From positions 1-64,000 of the forward strand of contig JAOLBX010000005.1 of assembly GCA_028339355.1 (NCBI GenBank): a stretch of DNA of 64,000 nt. The letters are read 5' to 3'. The notes under the pieces are model-generated. The model saw nothing but the letters and a program-made list of their open reading frames with translations, had not been told where the DNA came from and searched no databases. How positions within the stretch are numbered: the first letter of the stretch is position 1; each line of letters starts with the position of its first letter. This document shows, in pieces, positions 36,027 through 45,318 of the stretch. The position numbers were made by a program, and so were the translations under genes. The stretch is from Bacteroidia bacterium. GTDB taxonomy: Bacteria; Bacteroidota; Bacteroidia; NS11-12g; UBA9320.

Positions 36027-36335
36027 TTATCCCATTTTTGTGAATATCGCTATTACCAAGGCCAAAACCGCAAGAATGGCCGTCTGATTTTCACTTTTTG
36101 TTCGTTGTGTTTTATTAAGTCGTACAAATCTTATTAGAAGTCCCAAAGAAGATAGTATTGACCATCCAAGCAATAAAAAGACTAGAGCTATCAATATATA
36201 TGAAGTGTATTGTTGAAATATGCTAGGTTGAAAAACTGCTACATAATCCAATGTCATAAACCGAAGTACCTGTCCGAGTAATGCCGTGCTTAAAGATAAG
36301 GTGGCGATAGATGATTTAGTGGGGCTGAATGCCAT
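36027..36335 (-). CDS. Small membrane protein (3 helices)
   Basis: A 102-aa protein with three hydrophobic stretches (about residues 10-30, 43-68, 83-100) and a Lys/Arg loop with LNKTQRTKSE. It begins 6 nt after the giant secreted protein stop, so it is the third gene of the prmA unit. Function unknown. Confidence 0.65.
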   Translation of the reverse strand: MAFSPTKSSIATLSLSTALLGQVLRFMTLDYVAVFQPSIFQQYTSYILIALVFLLLGWSILSSLGLLIRFVRLNKTQRTKSENQTAILAVLALVIAIFTKMG

Positions 36336-36341
36336 CCGAAA

Positions 36342-39300
36342 CTATTCGCCGTCCAACTTAGACAAGAACAAGGCTACAGTACGCGAGCTGGCCGTACGTA
36401 TACGGAATTTACCTTTATTCATCTTCGGACCTTTTTCTTTGATAATATCGTTAAACTCTTTGTCTGTACTGGCCACGGTAATCGAACCCATATAATAGTC
36501 TATGTAGAACCAATCATACTTGCTCACTTCGAGGTATATAGTATATCGAGTACTACTTCTTCTCTTGGTTATCGCTATTCTAGATTCTATCGCTCTATTT
36601 ACCTGAACTTCATTTACCGTAGCAATGTGTACAAGATCATAGCTCAAGAATTGTTTCTTAATAGGAGAATAGTGCAGACTCATGTTAGAGATGAAAATGT
36701 CGCTATTCAAATCCCCTTGCGGACTTAACTCTCCGGTACTAGGTGCAAATTCTACTGTCTTTCTAAGTTTCTTATCGTCTAGATACTCTGCCATTGCATT
36801 TTCTACAAATGGAGTGCCATTGTCGGCTATTCCATTGCCACTAGACTCATTAATTACTGTGCTTATTCTGGTGTAGCATTCTTCTGGAAGTTTCACATTG
36901 AGGGCCAGTATACTATTGATAATAAAACTAGAATCTGAAGGAAGCTTATGGATATTACCAGCCATCTTGCCGTTGAAATTAGGGTCCGTGTTTAGATTAA
37001 AGTCAATTTTTCCTTCACTATATACCTCACCAGTGGCGTCGTTGAAGGATAGGTAACTACCCCTCTTAGCACCTGCTAGCAGTTTTGAAGAATCACCTAC
37101 AAAGAAAGTCTTGTCGTATTCATCATAATAAAATACGCCTGTATCAGATGTTAATTCAAGGTCTGAATAGCTTCGCTTAAAATTGAACATAGTAGGATAG
37201 ATGTGTACAGAGTCATTGGCTACACTTATAGCAGCATACATCTTTCTTCTATCTTCGTTAAATATATCAGTTGCAGGTATAATAACATCCTGCGGGTCTG
37301 GCTGCTGACTATATCTGAACCAAGCACTTGGATACTGGTCGAACGTATGGAGAGGTTTCACATATCCATTAAACACAATGTCTTCTTCGTTACTATGAAG
37401 CTCTGTTTTTCCTTTGTACGCAATCTTTGGGCTTACCGTGAAACCTACAGAGTCCGTGACAAATCCACTTGCTATTACCGTAGTATCTCCCTTGCCCTTT
37501 ACTCGCATTTTATTGAAGAAAATAACCTGCCCTGTATTGTGCTTGTCTTTGTATTTGTAGTACGCCGAACCACTAATTACATACCTGCCGTCTATTTTCA
37601 AATCTCCATCAAATAGCTCGTGATTTTTATTATCTCTCGCTGCTAGCATCTTAGACTGTTTGAGACGCTGCATGTCTGCATCCTTTCTTAGTTCTACCTT
37701 GCCTTCATGTGGGAATACTCTACTGTCTGCTACGTCTATATGTGGTACATTGTCTGCATAGATAATGCCTAGTTTCATATCAAATAAAGCTTTCGTACTT
37801 TCAAATCTAAGTCCCTGCTGCTCGTATTTCTTTGTGATGAAATAAGAAGCTTCTCTGGCAAGTTGTGGTCCTTTGTTTAGCTCGATAGTCTGTGCGTCCA
37901 TATCCCAGGTATACTCGTCCATAGAACTCGCATATTGATTGAAGGGAAAATCTGTGAGCTTTCCTTTCTCATTGGCTTTGAACTCTCCAATTTGTGTAGT
38001 GAAATCTACGTGAGATTCTACATTGTATGATGAAAACGCAATTTTATCATCAGTGATGGCACCGATCTCGATTTTTGATTTTTGAGCGTCTACCCTGTTT
38101 GGTTTAAACTTCATATCACCCGAAGTAAGTTTTGCTTTTTCCCAGGTAAGAACTCCGTTTCCCGCAATTTGACTACTCGTTTGTACTAGACTACCTTGAA
38201 ACTCTTGGTTGTTTCTCAATACTTTGACAGTATGACCATTGGTGTTCACATATAAAGAATCTCTATCTGGCACCCATTTCGTTAGTACGTCTTTTGCTAA
38301 TATGTTTGGATATTTGGCGTTTTCTTTGACGTTGTAAGTCTCTGCTGTAGTCATAGTGTAATCAGGAGTCATTAGAATATCTTGAGATTCTATAGTGGCT
38401 CCTTCATAGTCTATGGTTCCCTTTGCAGTAAACCCTTCTTCACTTAGTTTTAAGGCAATGTCTCCAGAGCCTTTTCCGCCGTACATAGGGTATGAGGCCA
38501 TAGTCTTTTCGAAACCTAATGAATAGTCATCCATAATTTTAGCCTCATATTTGAAATCTGGCACTATACCTCCTGAAACAAATGTGCCTGGAAAACTAAG
38601 TTCGGCGGTAGTGAAATTGTCCATGTTTTCTATGGTAAATGGATCTACCTCAAAACGAAATCGTTCTTTATCATAAGCTCCATTATGGATGCTTTTTTTG
38701 TCGTAAGCGATAACAGCTCCTTTTTTACTGGTAAATCTGGGGAATTCCGGACAGTCTTCAAGCCCAGATTTGTTGGTGGCTTTGTCTATTTCGAGTGTCC
38801 CGTTAATGTCTCTTAACACTGATTTTACTGCCACTAGTCCAGACCTACCAGATAAATCTTCGGTGAATATCACCATCTCATCTATTTTGTCTGATGAGAT
38901 CTCAAAATTGAAATAGTCAAAATCAAATTTTTCGGAGTAAAAATCAAATTTTCCTCCTGTCACCTTACCACCAAACTCCATTCTACGTTTGTGCTTGAGC
39001 AGTACTTTTTGTTCTTCAGGGAATGCATACACACTCTGACTGTCGCTAAATCTAAATGCACGTACACCTTCCAGAGTCAAGTTGTTATTGATTAAACTCA
39101 ATGATGCATTGGGTCTAGCAGATATAACAGACGAAAACCGAATAACATCATAATCAGCGAGTTTCATGTGAGAGAGCACTGCGTGGTCTAGTTTCTTTCT
39201 TATTTTGATGGAGTCGGTTTTTGGATTGAAAAACAAATACCCATAATCAGCCAACTCCACTATCTGTGGCTTCAGATACATAGGTTTACTTCTCATCCAG

Positions 39301-40724
39301 GCAGCATATTCTGTAAATGTAAATTCTCGCTTACGATGTTTAATTACGAAATCACGCATCTTTGAGAGCGGGTGATATTTGAGCATTCCACGCGGTATTT
39401 TTTCGTACCTCACTTCTTTGTAGAATGAAGCAGACTCTATGAAAGCTTTAGACTCTTCTCCCGTCATATCAAACTCTATCTGCGGCAAGTCTAATTTCCA
39501 AATTACTTGATCTACAAATATGTCTACTTCGTGGTCGTTGTTAAAAAATGGAGCCTTCTCCAATCCATATTTTCCCCTAGTAAGTACTAGAACTTTATTA
39601 TCTAAGTTCAGATTAAAATTGAGCTTAGGGTGAAAAATCGAACCACTGTCTGTATAGATCTTTACTTCACTTTCCAAGGCAGTTATCTTACCTTCCTTTA
39701 GGCTAAAGTATTCAGATTTGGCTTCTACACGTTCTTTGCCTTTGAAACTTATAGTAACCGTAGAAGGACTCGTGGCACTACCATTTGCTATGATCTCAGC
39801 TCCGCTCATGGCATAGCCTCCTCTGAACTTTACCGTGTTGTCTAAGTATGAACCCAGTTCAAGGTCTTTTTTGAAAGACGAAAACTTAGGGAATTTGGAT
39901 TTGAATAATTTATCGGGAGTTATGTTTCCAGCACTTGACACTCTGTCACTCAGTGACCCATAGAGTGAGTTGCTCAGAAAATCCTTGTTAGTAAATAGGA
40001 CGGTGTCTACTTTGAGTTCTGCTACATCAAAACTGAGTTTATACTTGCCTTCTATCTCTGCATATATATTGTTTGCACCGAAACCTACACGTTCCCAAGT
40101 TATCTTACCTTTAGAACCTTTCCATTCATCTGTATCTAAAAAATAGCTTCCAGAGGTTTTGTATACGACGAGCCTGTCTACTTCAGCTTGACAAGTGAGG
40201 TCTATATCTCTAAATGCGATTTGTACTCTATTGCCATCAAAAATAAAACGATAGTTATCACTAGATGCATACCATTTTTTGGTTTCCGAAGCATACAGAG
40301 TGTTGTCTTTAAATAGGTTTCTTGAGGCTGCAAGTAGGGTCATAAATGTTTTGTTGCCATTGTTGATGGCAGGCATGAGAGCCTTTGACCAGCTTATGTA
40401 CTTTGGCTCTGCAATTGAGTCTTTGGCATAGAGCATCGTCTCGGTAAAGAGCACAAAAGAGGGGATACGTAGGTCGTTTTGTAGCATCTTGTTTGCTACA
40501 TTTATGATGTTTCTCTGCTCTATTATCACAAATTGGGCAGAGTCCCACTTGGTAGTGAACTGTTTCATCACTGCTTGCCCTTCTTTAGTATTGTCTGAGT
40601 TTATATATTTGTTAAATTCCTGAATGAATATCTCCGGTTTTCGTGAGAAGGAGCGAGGCTGTGCTATAGCAAAGGTGCTAAGCAATGCGAGTATAAAAGT
40701 CAGTATATGTTTGTTCTTAAGCAT
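36342..40724 (-). CDS. Giant secreted protein of unknown function
   Basis: A 1460-aa protein from ATG 40724; an earlier TTG at 40733 is unlikely. Signal peptide FILALLSTFAIAQ is followed by a helical start (about residues 20-150) and then >1200 residues of beta-rich sequence with recurring short forms such as ...GSGDIALKLSEEGF, GKVTGGKFDFYSE and KVELRKDADM. These suggest a long solenoid, like AsmA/LPS-transport-type or adhesin beta proteins, but no domain is named with confidence. No T9SS sorting domain is seen at the C-terminus, which ends RTVALFLSKLDGE. It overlaps prmA by 8 nt, so it is co-expressed with a cytoplasmic ribosomal methyltransferase. Confidence 0.85.
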   Translation of the reverse strand: MLKNKHILTFILALLSTFAIAQPRSFSRKPEIFIQEFNKYINSDNTKEGQAVMKQFTTKWDSAQFVIIEQRNIINVANKMLQNDLRIPSFVLFTETMLYAKDSIAEPKYISWSKALMPAINNGNKTFMTLLAASRNLFKDNTLYASETKKWYASSDNYRFIFDGNRVQIAFRDIDLTCQAEVDRLVVYKTSGSYFLDTDEWKGSKGKITWERVGFGANNIYAEIEGKYKLSFDVAELKVDTVLFTNKDFLSNSLYGSLSDRVSSAGNITPDKLFKSKFPKFSSFKKDLELGSYLDNTVKFRGGYAMSGAEIIANGSATSPSTVTISFKGKERVEAKSEYFSLKEGKITALESEVKIYTDSGSIFHPKLNFNLNLDNKVLVLTRGKYGLEKAPFFNNDHEVDIFVDQVIWKLDLPQIEFDMTGEESKAFIESASFYKEVRYEKIPRGMLKYHPLSKMRDFVIKHRKREFTFTEYAAWMRSKPMYLKPQIVELADYGYLFFNPKTDSIKIRKKLDHAVLSHMKLADYDVIRFSSVISARPNASLSLINNNLTLEGVRAFRFSDSQSVYAFPEEQKVLLKHKRRMEFGGKVTGGKFDFYSEKFDFDYFNFEISSDKIDEMVIFTEDLSGRSGLVAVKSVLRDINGTLEIDKATNKSGLEDCPEFPRFTSKKGAVIAYDKKSIHNGAYDKERFRFEVDPFTIENMDNFTTAELSFPGTFVSGGIVPDFKYEAKIMDDYSLGFEKTMASYPMYGGKGSGDIALKLSEEGFTAKGTIDYEGATIESQDILMTPDYTMTTAETYNVKENAKYPNILAKDVLTKWVPDRDSLYVNTNGHTVKVLRNNQEFQGSLVQTSSQIAGNGVLTWEKAKLTSGDMKFKPNRVDAQKSKIEIGAITDDKIAFSSYNVESHVDFTTQIGEFKANEKGKLTDFPFNQYASSMDEYTWDMDAQTIELNKGPQLAREASYFITKKYEQQGLRFESTKALFDMKLGIIYADNVPHIDVADSRVFPHEGKVELRKDADMQRLKQSKMLAARDNKNHELFDGDLKIDGRYVISGSAYYKYKDKHNTGQVIFFNKMRVKGKGDTTVIASGFVTDSVGFTVSPKIAYKGKTELHSNEEDIVFNGYVKPLHTFDQYPSAWFRYSQQPDPQDVIIPATDIFNEDRRKMYAAISVANDSVHIYPTMFNFKRSYSDLELTSDTGVFYYDEYDKTFFVGDSSKLLAGAKRGSYLSFNDATGEVYSEGKIDFNLNTDPNFNGKMAGNIHKLPSDSSFIINSILALNVKLPEECYTRISTVINESSGNGIADNGTPFVENAMAEYLDDKKLRKTVEFAPSTGELSPQGDLNSDIFISNMSLHYSPIKKQFLSYDLVHIATVNEVQVNRAIESRIAITKRRSSTRYTIYLEVSKYDWFYIDYYMGSITVASTDKEFNDIIKEKGPKMNKGKFRIRTASSRTVALFLSKLDGE

Positions 40725-41541
40725 TATTATCAAAAGTAAATTGAGTTTGTAGCCAATTGTTATCTGCGTTGTGTTCTATACATTTCAATCCGTGTGCCGA
40801 AGCTGCTGTAGTAAGCTCATTTAGGTCCTCGGCTATAAAGCCGCAGAGTATGAGATGCCCGTCTTTATGGAGTTTAGATACAAATTCAGGTAAAAGTCTG
40901 AGGTTTATGTTCTTCACGATATTGCTTACTATTATGTCAAATTTTTCGGTCAGGTGCACTACAGTATCAGCTTGTACTACTTCAACGTTTTTGGCTTTGT
41001 TTAATTGTACATTTTCACGAGCGTTCTCTACCGAGTGTATGTCATAGTCTATGGCAAGTACTCTTTTGGCTGCTTTTTGTGAAGCTAGAATAGCGAGTAG
41101 GCCACTTCCGCATCCCATGTCTAGCACTGATTTGTTGGTGCAGTTTAGTTTTTCTAACGAGATAGCACTCAGCCTTGTGGTCTCGTGGTGTCCTGTGCCA
41201 AAAGCCATTTTAGGTACCACTATAATGTCGTGCTTTACGTCTTTGGCAGGGTGAAAAGGAGCCCGAGAGTGTATGTGCTCACCTAGGTCCGCATCCTTAA
41301 AATTGTCTTCCCATATTTGGTTCCAATTTTTTGGCTCTTCTTCCACTATTTTGATAGTAGATAAATTAAAACTAGCTAGGAGCTTGGCTGTACTCTCTTC
41401 ATTGTGTTGTGCTGATTGGCAGTAGGCTATAAGAGTTCCTTGTTCGTAAGAAGTCCCGGTATATCCATTTTCTTGAAGCAAAAAGGATACCGTCTCTTCT
41501 AAATCTTCATCGCATAAAATGTGTACTGCTGTGTAGCTCAT
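40717..41541 (-). CDS. prmA: Ribosomal protein L11 methyltransferase
   Basis: SAM-dependent methyltransferase modifying ribosomal protein L11. The N-terminal substrate domain (residues 1-~90) precedes the SAM fold with VLDMGCGSGLLAI and VSNIVKNINLRLLPE (NxxP-like catalytic loop), and MAFGTGHHETTRL is the PrmA signature. 274 aa is slightly shorter than E. coli PrmA and normal for Bacteroidota. A weak box TATAATTG lies 10 nt upstream. First gene of a unit with the giant secreted protein and a small membrane protein. Confidence 0.95.
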   Translation of the reverse strand: MSYTAVHILCDEDLEETVSFLLQENGYTGTSYEQGTLIAYCQSAQHNEESTAKLLASFNLSTIKIVEEEPKNWNQIWEDNFKDADLGEHIHSRAPFHPAKDVKHDIIVVPKMAFGTGHHETTRLSAISLEKLNCTNKSVLDMGCGSGLLAILASQKAAKRVLAIDYDIHSVENARENVQLNKAKNVEVVQADTVVHLTEKFDIIVSNIVKNINLRLLPEFVSKLHKDGHLILCGFIAEDLNELTTAASAHGLKCIEHNADNNWLQTQFTFDNNA

Positions 41542-41616
41542 ATCGAAGCTACAATTATACTTTGTAAAGGCTGATCGTATGGCAGGTGGGTTAATTTGTT
41601 GGTAATTGCTTTGGTT

Positions 41617-42573
41617 TCAGCTCAAGTCAATTTCCTTCTCACAGATCCATACCTTCCGGGAAAATTTTGATTTTCCTTTTTTTGCAACCGTGCAAAGGTC
41701 TGTAAGTTTTAGCCCCGATTGCTCGATTAGAGGTCTTATGTCTGATGTAGAAACGATGACAACCCGAGGAGCGAGGTTTGCGGATGATTCTATTATGTTG
41801 AGAGCTATAGCATCATTGGAGTAGGTAAATAAATTGTACGGTAGGTCAACGATAGCTGCATCGTATGGAGTATTATGGTCTTTGATATCTGTGCAAAATA
41901 CAAGTGCATCGTAATAGTAGTGTGCTAGGTTTTTCGCTGTATTGGAGCACGCTTTCTGATTGATGTCGCATCCTACGATACGAAATCCTGAAACACAAGC
42001 TTCTAACATAATGGTACCTACACCACAGCACGCATCTAGTAGCTTATGTGTTTTATTCCCTTTGGAGGCTATGCATACCAGAGATTTGGCAATATCCATA
42101 TTTATGGAATTGCTAAAAGAATAAGGCTTTGTCTTGTGTTTATACCAGCCGGTATCGTGTTTTATTAAAAGTCCAAAATGCCAAGTCTCTTTGTACTGGC
42201 ACAAAGCGTATATAACCGTAGGACTATAATAGTCGGGAAGTCCATCTATTCTGTACCCTATATCTTTTAGTTTTTCAAGTCTCTCAGTATATTGGGTAGT
42301 ATCTCCATCCAAAACAAGGTATTCCGCCTTGAAACCTTCGATTTTTATCTTCTCACTTTCGATGTTTTTTAATAGGCTAGAATAATTTTGGGAAGATGAG
42401 ATAATCTCAAACCTGGTTTTAATAAAAGGACTGATGCTTGGGTCAACCTTAACGTCTGAAAATAGGAAGGTGTCCTCCACTTCTCTACCAAAAAGTTGTC
42501 TCGATTCCAACTTGCACAATTCCATATTGTGATAGTCGCGTCTGAACGTATATATGTATCTCTGATTGGGCAT
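41617..42573 (-). CDS. Trm11-like RNA/DNA guanine-N2 methyltransferase
   Basis: A 318-aa SAM-dependent methyltransferase. The C-terminal half has LLDACCGVGTIMLEACVSG (motif I), CDINQKA and the catalytic DLPYNLF (DPPY-type, motif IV), as in Trm11/RlmK-like N2-guanosine enzymes. The N-terminal half (NQRYIYTFRRDYHNMELCKLE onward) matches the Firmicutes/Bacteroidota family of predicted RNA methyltransferases rather than a THUMP domain. ATG 42573 is preferred; ATG 42594 adds seven residues. The tRNA target is not known. Confidence 0.88.
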   Translation of the reverse strand: MPNQRYIYTFRRDYHNMELCKLESRQLFGREVEDTFLFSDVKVDPSISPFIKTRFEIISSSQNYSSLLKNIESEKIKIEGFKAEYLVLDGDTTQYTERLEKLKDIGYRIDGLPDYYSPTVIYALCQYKETWHFGLLIKHDTGWYKHKTKPYSFSNSINMDIAKSLVCIASKGNKTHKLLDACCGVGTIMLEACVSGFRIVGCDINQKACSNTAKNLAHYYYDALVFCTDIKDHNTPYDAAIVDLPYNLFTYSNDAIALNIIESSANLAPRVVIVSTSDIRPLIEQSGLKLTDLCTVAKKGKSKFSRKVWICEKEIDLS

Positions 42574-42831
42574 ATTATTATCTATCCCAACCATCAATCA
42601 CATTTTGCATTTGGTTACTGTAGTTAGACTTTAGGCAAAAATAAAAGAATAATCAGAGGAGGTACTAATCGGCAGCCTTCAAGGTGAATGTGTTTTGGAA
42701 AATCCATACAGCTCTAGTCTCAGCTACTGCTCGGTACTTTGCTCACTAGAGACAAATGGATGCTAGACTGTGATGAAACTAATACAAAGTGTCATTTCTA
42801 CGATGTTTGATATGAGCCTAAAAGGAAGAAA

Positions 42832-43194
42832 CTAATTTAGATCAGCATATACTTTTAGTATATCCATAGAGCTAAGCATACCGACTACTTTCCCGTCTTG
42901 CATGGCTACAAGGTGATGTACGCTGTGTTTTACCATGCTTTTTGCGGCATCTTTTACTCGATTATTGGGCATCACTACGTGTACAAAGTCTGACATCAAA
43001 TCTTGTACAAGTCTAGACCCGTCGTGACAAGAGATAATATTGCTAGAGGTGATGATGCCAGAAATACTCTCGTCTTCACCGATTACAAGCACCGCATTTA
43101 TCCTTTTGCGAGCCAACATATCCTTAAGGCTGGAAACCTTGATTATTTTTTGTGTAAAAACTACGGGTGTACTCATTATTTCTTCTACTCTCAT
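42832..43194 (-). CDS. CBS-domain pair protein
   Basis: A 120-aa stand-alone Bateman module with two CBS motifs: VEEIMSTPVVFTQKIIKVSSL and VQDLMSDFVHVVMPNNRVKD, each with the usual I(V)SGI / VVGML strands and TSSNI/SSMDI ends. Such proteins bind adenosine nucleotides and regulate partners. The partner is not evident from the neighbourhood. Confidence 0.92.
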   Translation of the reverse strand: MRVEEIMSTPVVFTQKIIKVSSLKDMLARKRINAVLVIGEDESISGIITSSNIISCHDGSRLVQDLMSDFVHVVMPNNRVKDAAKSMVKHSVHHLVAMQDGKVVGMLSSMDILKVYADLN

Positions 43195-43637
43195 ATACTG
43201 GCTCTATTTATTGAAATCAAAACTAACTTTGATTCCTAAATGCACAAATGATGTAAATCAGAACACGAAGTGATATCACTACAGAGTATATACTACAAAT
43301 CATAATTCAGGAAGAAATAGCGTAAAATGCGTTTATAAACCACATCTACGTCTCCCGTCGATAGACATGGATGATGCTCAATGGAGTTTTTTAACATCCC
43401 TGTTTTTGCAAAATGTAAAGCAGTTTGCTAACCGACCTTATGAATTTTACTTGTTTTCGAGATGATAGAGCGTAAAGAAAATTTACCAGAGCATAAAAGA
43501 AGCAGGGTTCGGTTAGATTGAATTCTTGAGTTTTTAACTTAATGTGTTTTATGCATCTTTATTTATTTCAGCAACTGTTTTTTTTGAATTGCTATAAAAT
43601 CTGCTAGCCATTGGCCAGTACTTGCAAAGAGGAGTGT
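43195..43637. other. Degenerate intergenic DNA
   Basis: 440 bp without a full gene. A 33-codon plus-strand frame (43367-43465), MDDAQWSFLTSLF..., vaguely recalls the N-terminus of IS5-type transposases but is too short to assign. Small hairpins such as GGAGT/ACTCC (43631-43644) occur. Confidence 0.35.
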
Positions 43638-43838
43638 CTACTCCTTAGCATTTTGGTCTGTCTTAAATGATCTTGCGAATCCTTTGGTAAAATAAAATCG
43701 ATTTATAACTTTTTGTCCTTCTACCTGTAGCAAAGAACCTTTGGAAAAATCAATCTCTTCTGCGATGGAAATGATGAATTCTTCTGACTTATGGCTTAGG
43801 TCACTTTTGAATTTTAGTTTTGTAATTAGATTGTTCAA
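43638..43838 (-). pseudogene. Crp/Fnr-type regulator fragment
   Basis: A 66-codon frame whose sequence EEFIISIAEEIDFSKGSLLQVEGQ and KVINRFYFTKGFARSF matches the first part of a cyclic-nucleotide-binding (cupin) domain of Crp/Fnr regulators. Full proteins are about 190-230 aa; the dimer helix and HTH are missing. The stop lies within a hairpin-containing stretch and no downstream HTH is readable nearby. It starts with TTG at 43838. Interpreted as a truncated remnant; a functional micro-protein is unlikely. Confidence 0.65.
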
Positions 43839-44125
43839 ACTCTATTGGGGGAGTGGGAATTGATTCTTCGAATCTTTGTGAATTTTTGTGTTATTTAATT
43901 ACCATATGGTAATTTTTAACATATTAGATTGCAAATCATGTTCTTACTTATTTTTATTAAAATATTGATTTTAGCCAAGAAATAGAAGCTTGAGTGCCAA
44001 GTTCAAAGTGTTTTTTATGTTGAGCAGGTGCTTTTATTCACGACATCGAGTTAATTATCTGTGCTATTATTAAAACTAGTGGACAAGAAGCAGTTACATT
44101 ATTTAATAAGGTACAGAGCTAAAAC

Positions 44126-44133
44126 TATTTTTG
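44126..44133 (+). promoter_or_regulatory. Exonuclease promoter box
   Basis: TATTTTTG, perfect match, 5 nt before the GTG at 44139; predicted leaderless start. Confidence 0.6.
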
Positions 44134-44138
44134 CTTTA

Positions 44139-44903
44139 GTGAATATAAAATTGACCAAGCCACTTGTGGTTTTTGACTTAGAAACCACAGGAGTGCAAGT
44201 AGCTGCTGATAGGATAGTAGAGATATATTGTATAAAAATACAAACCGATGGTAGCGAGGAGCACTTGCATCAAGTTCTTAATCCTACGGTTCCTATACCA
44301 CCGGAAGTATCTAAAATACATGGCATATGGGATAAAGATATTGTTGGCAAACCAACCTTTCAGGAGTTTTCTCAGGAGTTAAATGCTTTTTTAGGTGATT
44401 GTGATTTTGGCGGATTCAATAGCAATCGGTTTGATTTTCCGATGCTGGCAGAGGAGTTTTATAGAGCAGGGGTACCGTTTGACACAACCCGAAAATTCAT
44501 TGATGCACAACGTATATTTCATAAGATGGAACCCCGAAATCTAGGAGCAGCGTATCAAAAGTATTGTGGTAAACAATTGATAGACGCACACAGTGCCAAG
44601 GCCGACACCGTGGCAACTTGGGAGATAATAAAAGCACAGGTAGATCATTATGATGAGCTAGAAGGTGATATAGACTTTCTGAATGCTTTTAGTGGAGAGA
44701 GTGAGTTTTTTGATTTTGCCAGACGTATAAAACGAGGAGAAAATGGCGTAGCTCTCTTCAATTTTGGAAAATACAAAAACCAGAAAGTAATCGATGTTTT
44801 CAAAGAGAATAGAGGATACTATGACTGGATGATGAAAGGTGATTTCCCAGAGAACACCAAAACAGTGATTACTAAGCTTGCTTTAGAGAGTAGGAACTCC
44901 TAA
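44139..44903 (+). CDS. DEDD-type 3'-5' exonuclease (DNA polymerase III epsilon-like)
   Basis: A 254-aa exonuclease. LVVFDLETTG (ExoI, DxE), NSNRFDFPMLAEEF (ExoII, Asp) and the last motif HSAKADTVATWEI (ExoIII, DEDDh-type His and Asp) are present. The C-terminal ~70 residues (LFNFGKYKNQKVIDVF...DYWMMKGDFP type) match a DUF3820-like putative quorum/exonuclease tail found fused to such domains. It is a stand-alone repair or degradation nuclease, not the replicative epsilon. GTG 44139 is chosen because the box ends 5 nt before it and the protein then starts NIKLTKPLVVFD; ATG-less longer frames add a basic, unlike-family N-terminus. Confidence 0.9.
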   Translation: MNIKLTKPLVVFDLETTGVQVAADRIVEIYCIKIQTDGSEEHLHQVLNPTVPIPPEVSKIHGIWDKDIVGKPTFQEFSQELNAFLGDCDFGGFNSNRFDFPMLAEEFYRAGVPFDTTRKFIDAQRIFHKMEPRNLGAAYQKYCGKQLIDAHSAKADTVATWEIIKAQVDHYDELEGDIDFLNAFSGESEFFDFARRIKRGENGVALFNFGKYKNQKVIDVFKENRGYYDWMMKGDFPENTKTVITKLALESRNS

Positions 44904-45047
44904 TTAGGGGTAGATGAATGAATCTAATAATCGCTGAAATAAAGGTCGTAATTAGAAAAGTATGAATCCGGAAGATATAGAAAAGTACGGTAGTAAAATA
45001 ATATTGTCATTATTTGGAAAATATTGTGTTTAAGACCTCTAGTTTTT

Positions 45048-45055
45048 TACTTTTG
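45048..45055 (+). promoter_or_regulatory. Promoter of the predicted small RNA
   Basis: TACTTTTG, perfect TAnnTTTG, with a TTG 21 nt upstream (45024-45026), the spacing of Bacteroidota -33/-7 promoters. Transcription would start near 45060. Confidence 0.6.
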
Positions 45056-45059
45056 TAAA

Positions 45060-45239
45060 TGATTTATCCCCTATCTAAAATTACCCCCTGTGGAATTATT
45101 TGTTATTAGTAAATCAATATACAGGTTGTATAGAATATGAGGAATCAAATCAATTGTGATTTTTTGATTTAATAAGGTTATTGTAACCTCCTTTTTACAA
45201 GGGAATTTATGCCTCAAGGTGACTTGGGGCATTTTTTTG
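45060..45239 (+). ncRNA. Candidate small RNA, family unknown
   Basis: About 180 nt bounded by a perfect promoter and a strong terminator, with no credible protein: the only ATG frame is 16 codons. It can form hairpins TATACA/TGTATA (within 45110-45135), AATCA/TGATT-type (about 45146-45170) and GGTTA/TAACC (45176-45188) before the terminator. A 6S-type RNA (as in Flavobacteria) is one possibility, a tight regulatory RNA another; no consensus was matched by eye. The downstream hutH has its own promoter, so this is not just a leader. Confidence 0.5.
45209..45239 (+). terminator. Intrinsic terminator of the small RNA
   Basis: A 10-bp stem ATGCCTCAAG/CTTGGGGCAT (one G-T) with GTGA loop (45209-45232) followed by seven T. 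Textbook rho-independent terminator. Confidence 0.85.
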
Positions 45240-45304
45240 TCTAAATTTAAAATAGAATGCATCCATTCAATTTGTTGTATTGGTTTTTGTTAGAAGTAAA
45301 AGCA

Positions 45305-45312
45305 GATATTTG
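45305..45312 (+). promoter_or_regulatory. hutH promoter box
   Basis: GATATTTG (one mismatch to TAnnTTTG), 6 nt before the hutH ATG at 45319. Confidence 0.4.
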
Positions 45313-45318
45313 CGAGCA

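Noticed and set aside
43367-43465. Possible IS5 transposase N-terminus
   Set aside because: Only 33 codons, no inverted repeats or further transposase parts; too weak to call.
45071-45262. 63-codon minus-strand frame
   Set aside because: It is antisense to the predicted small RNA and its terminator; the protein has no family and reads through the T-run.
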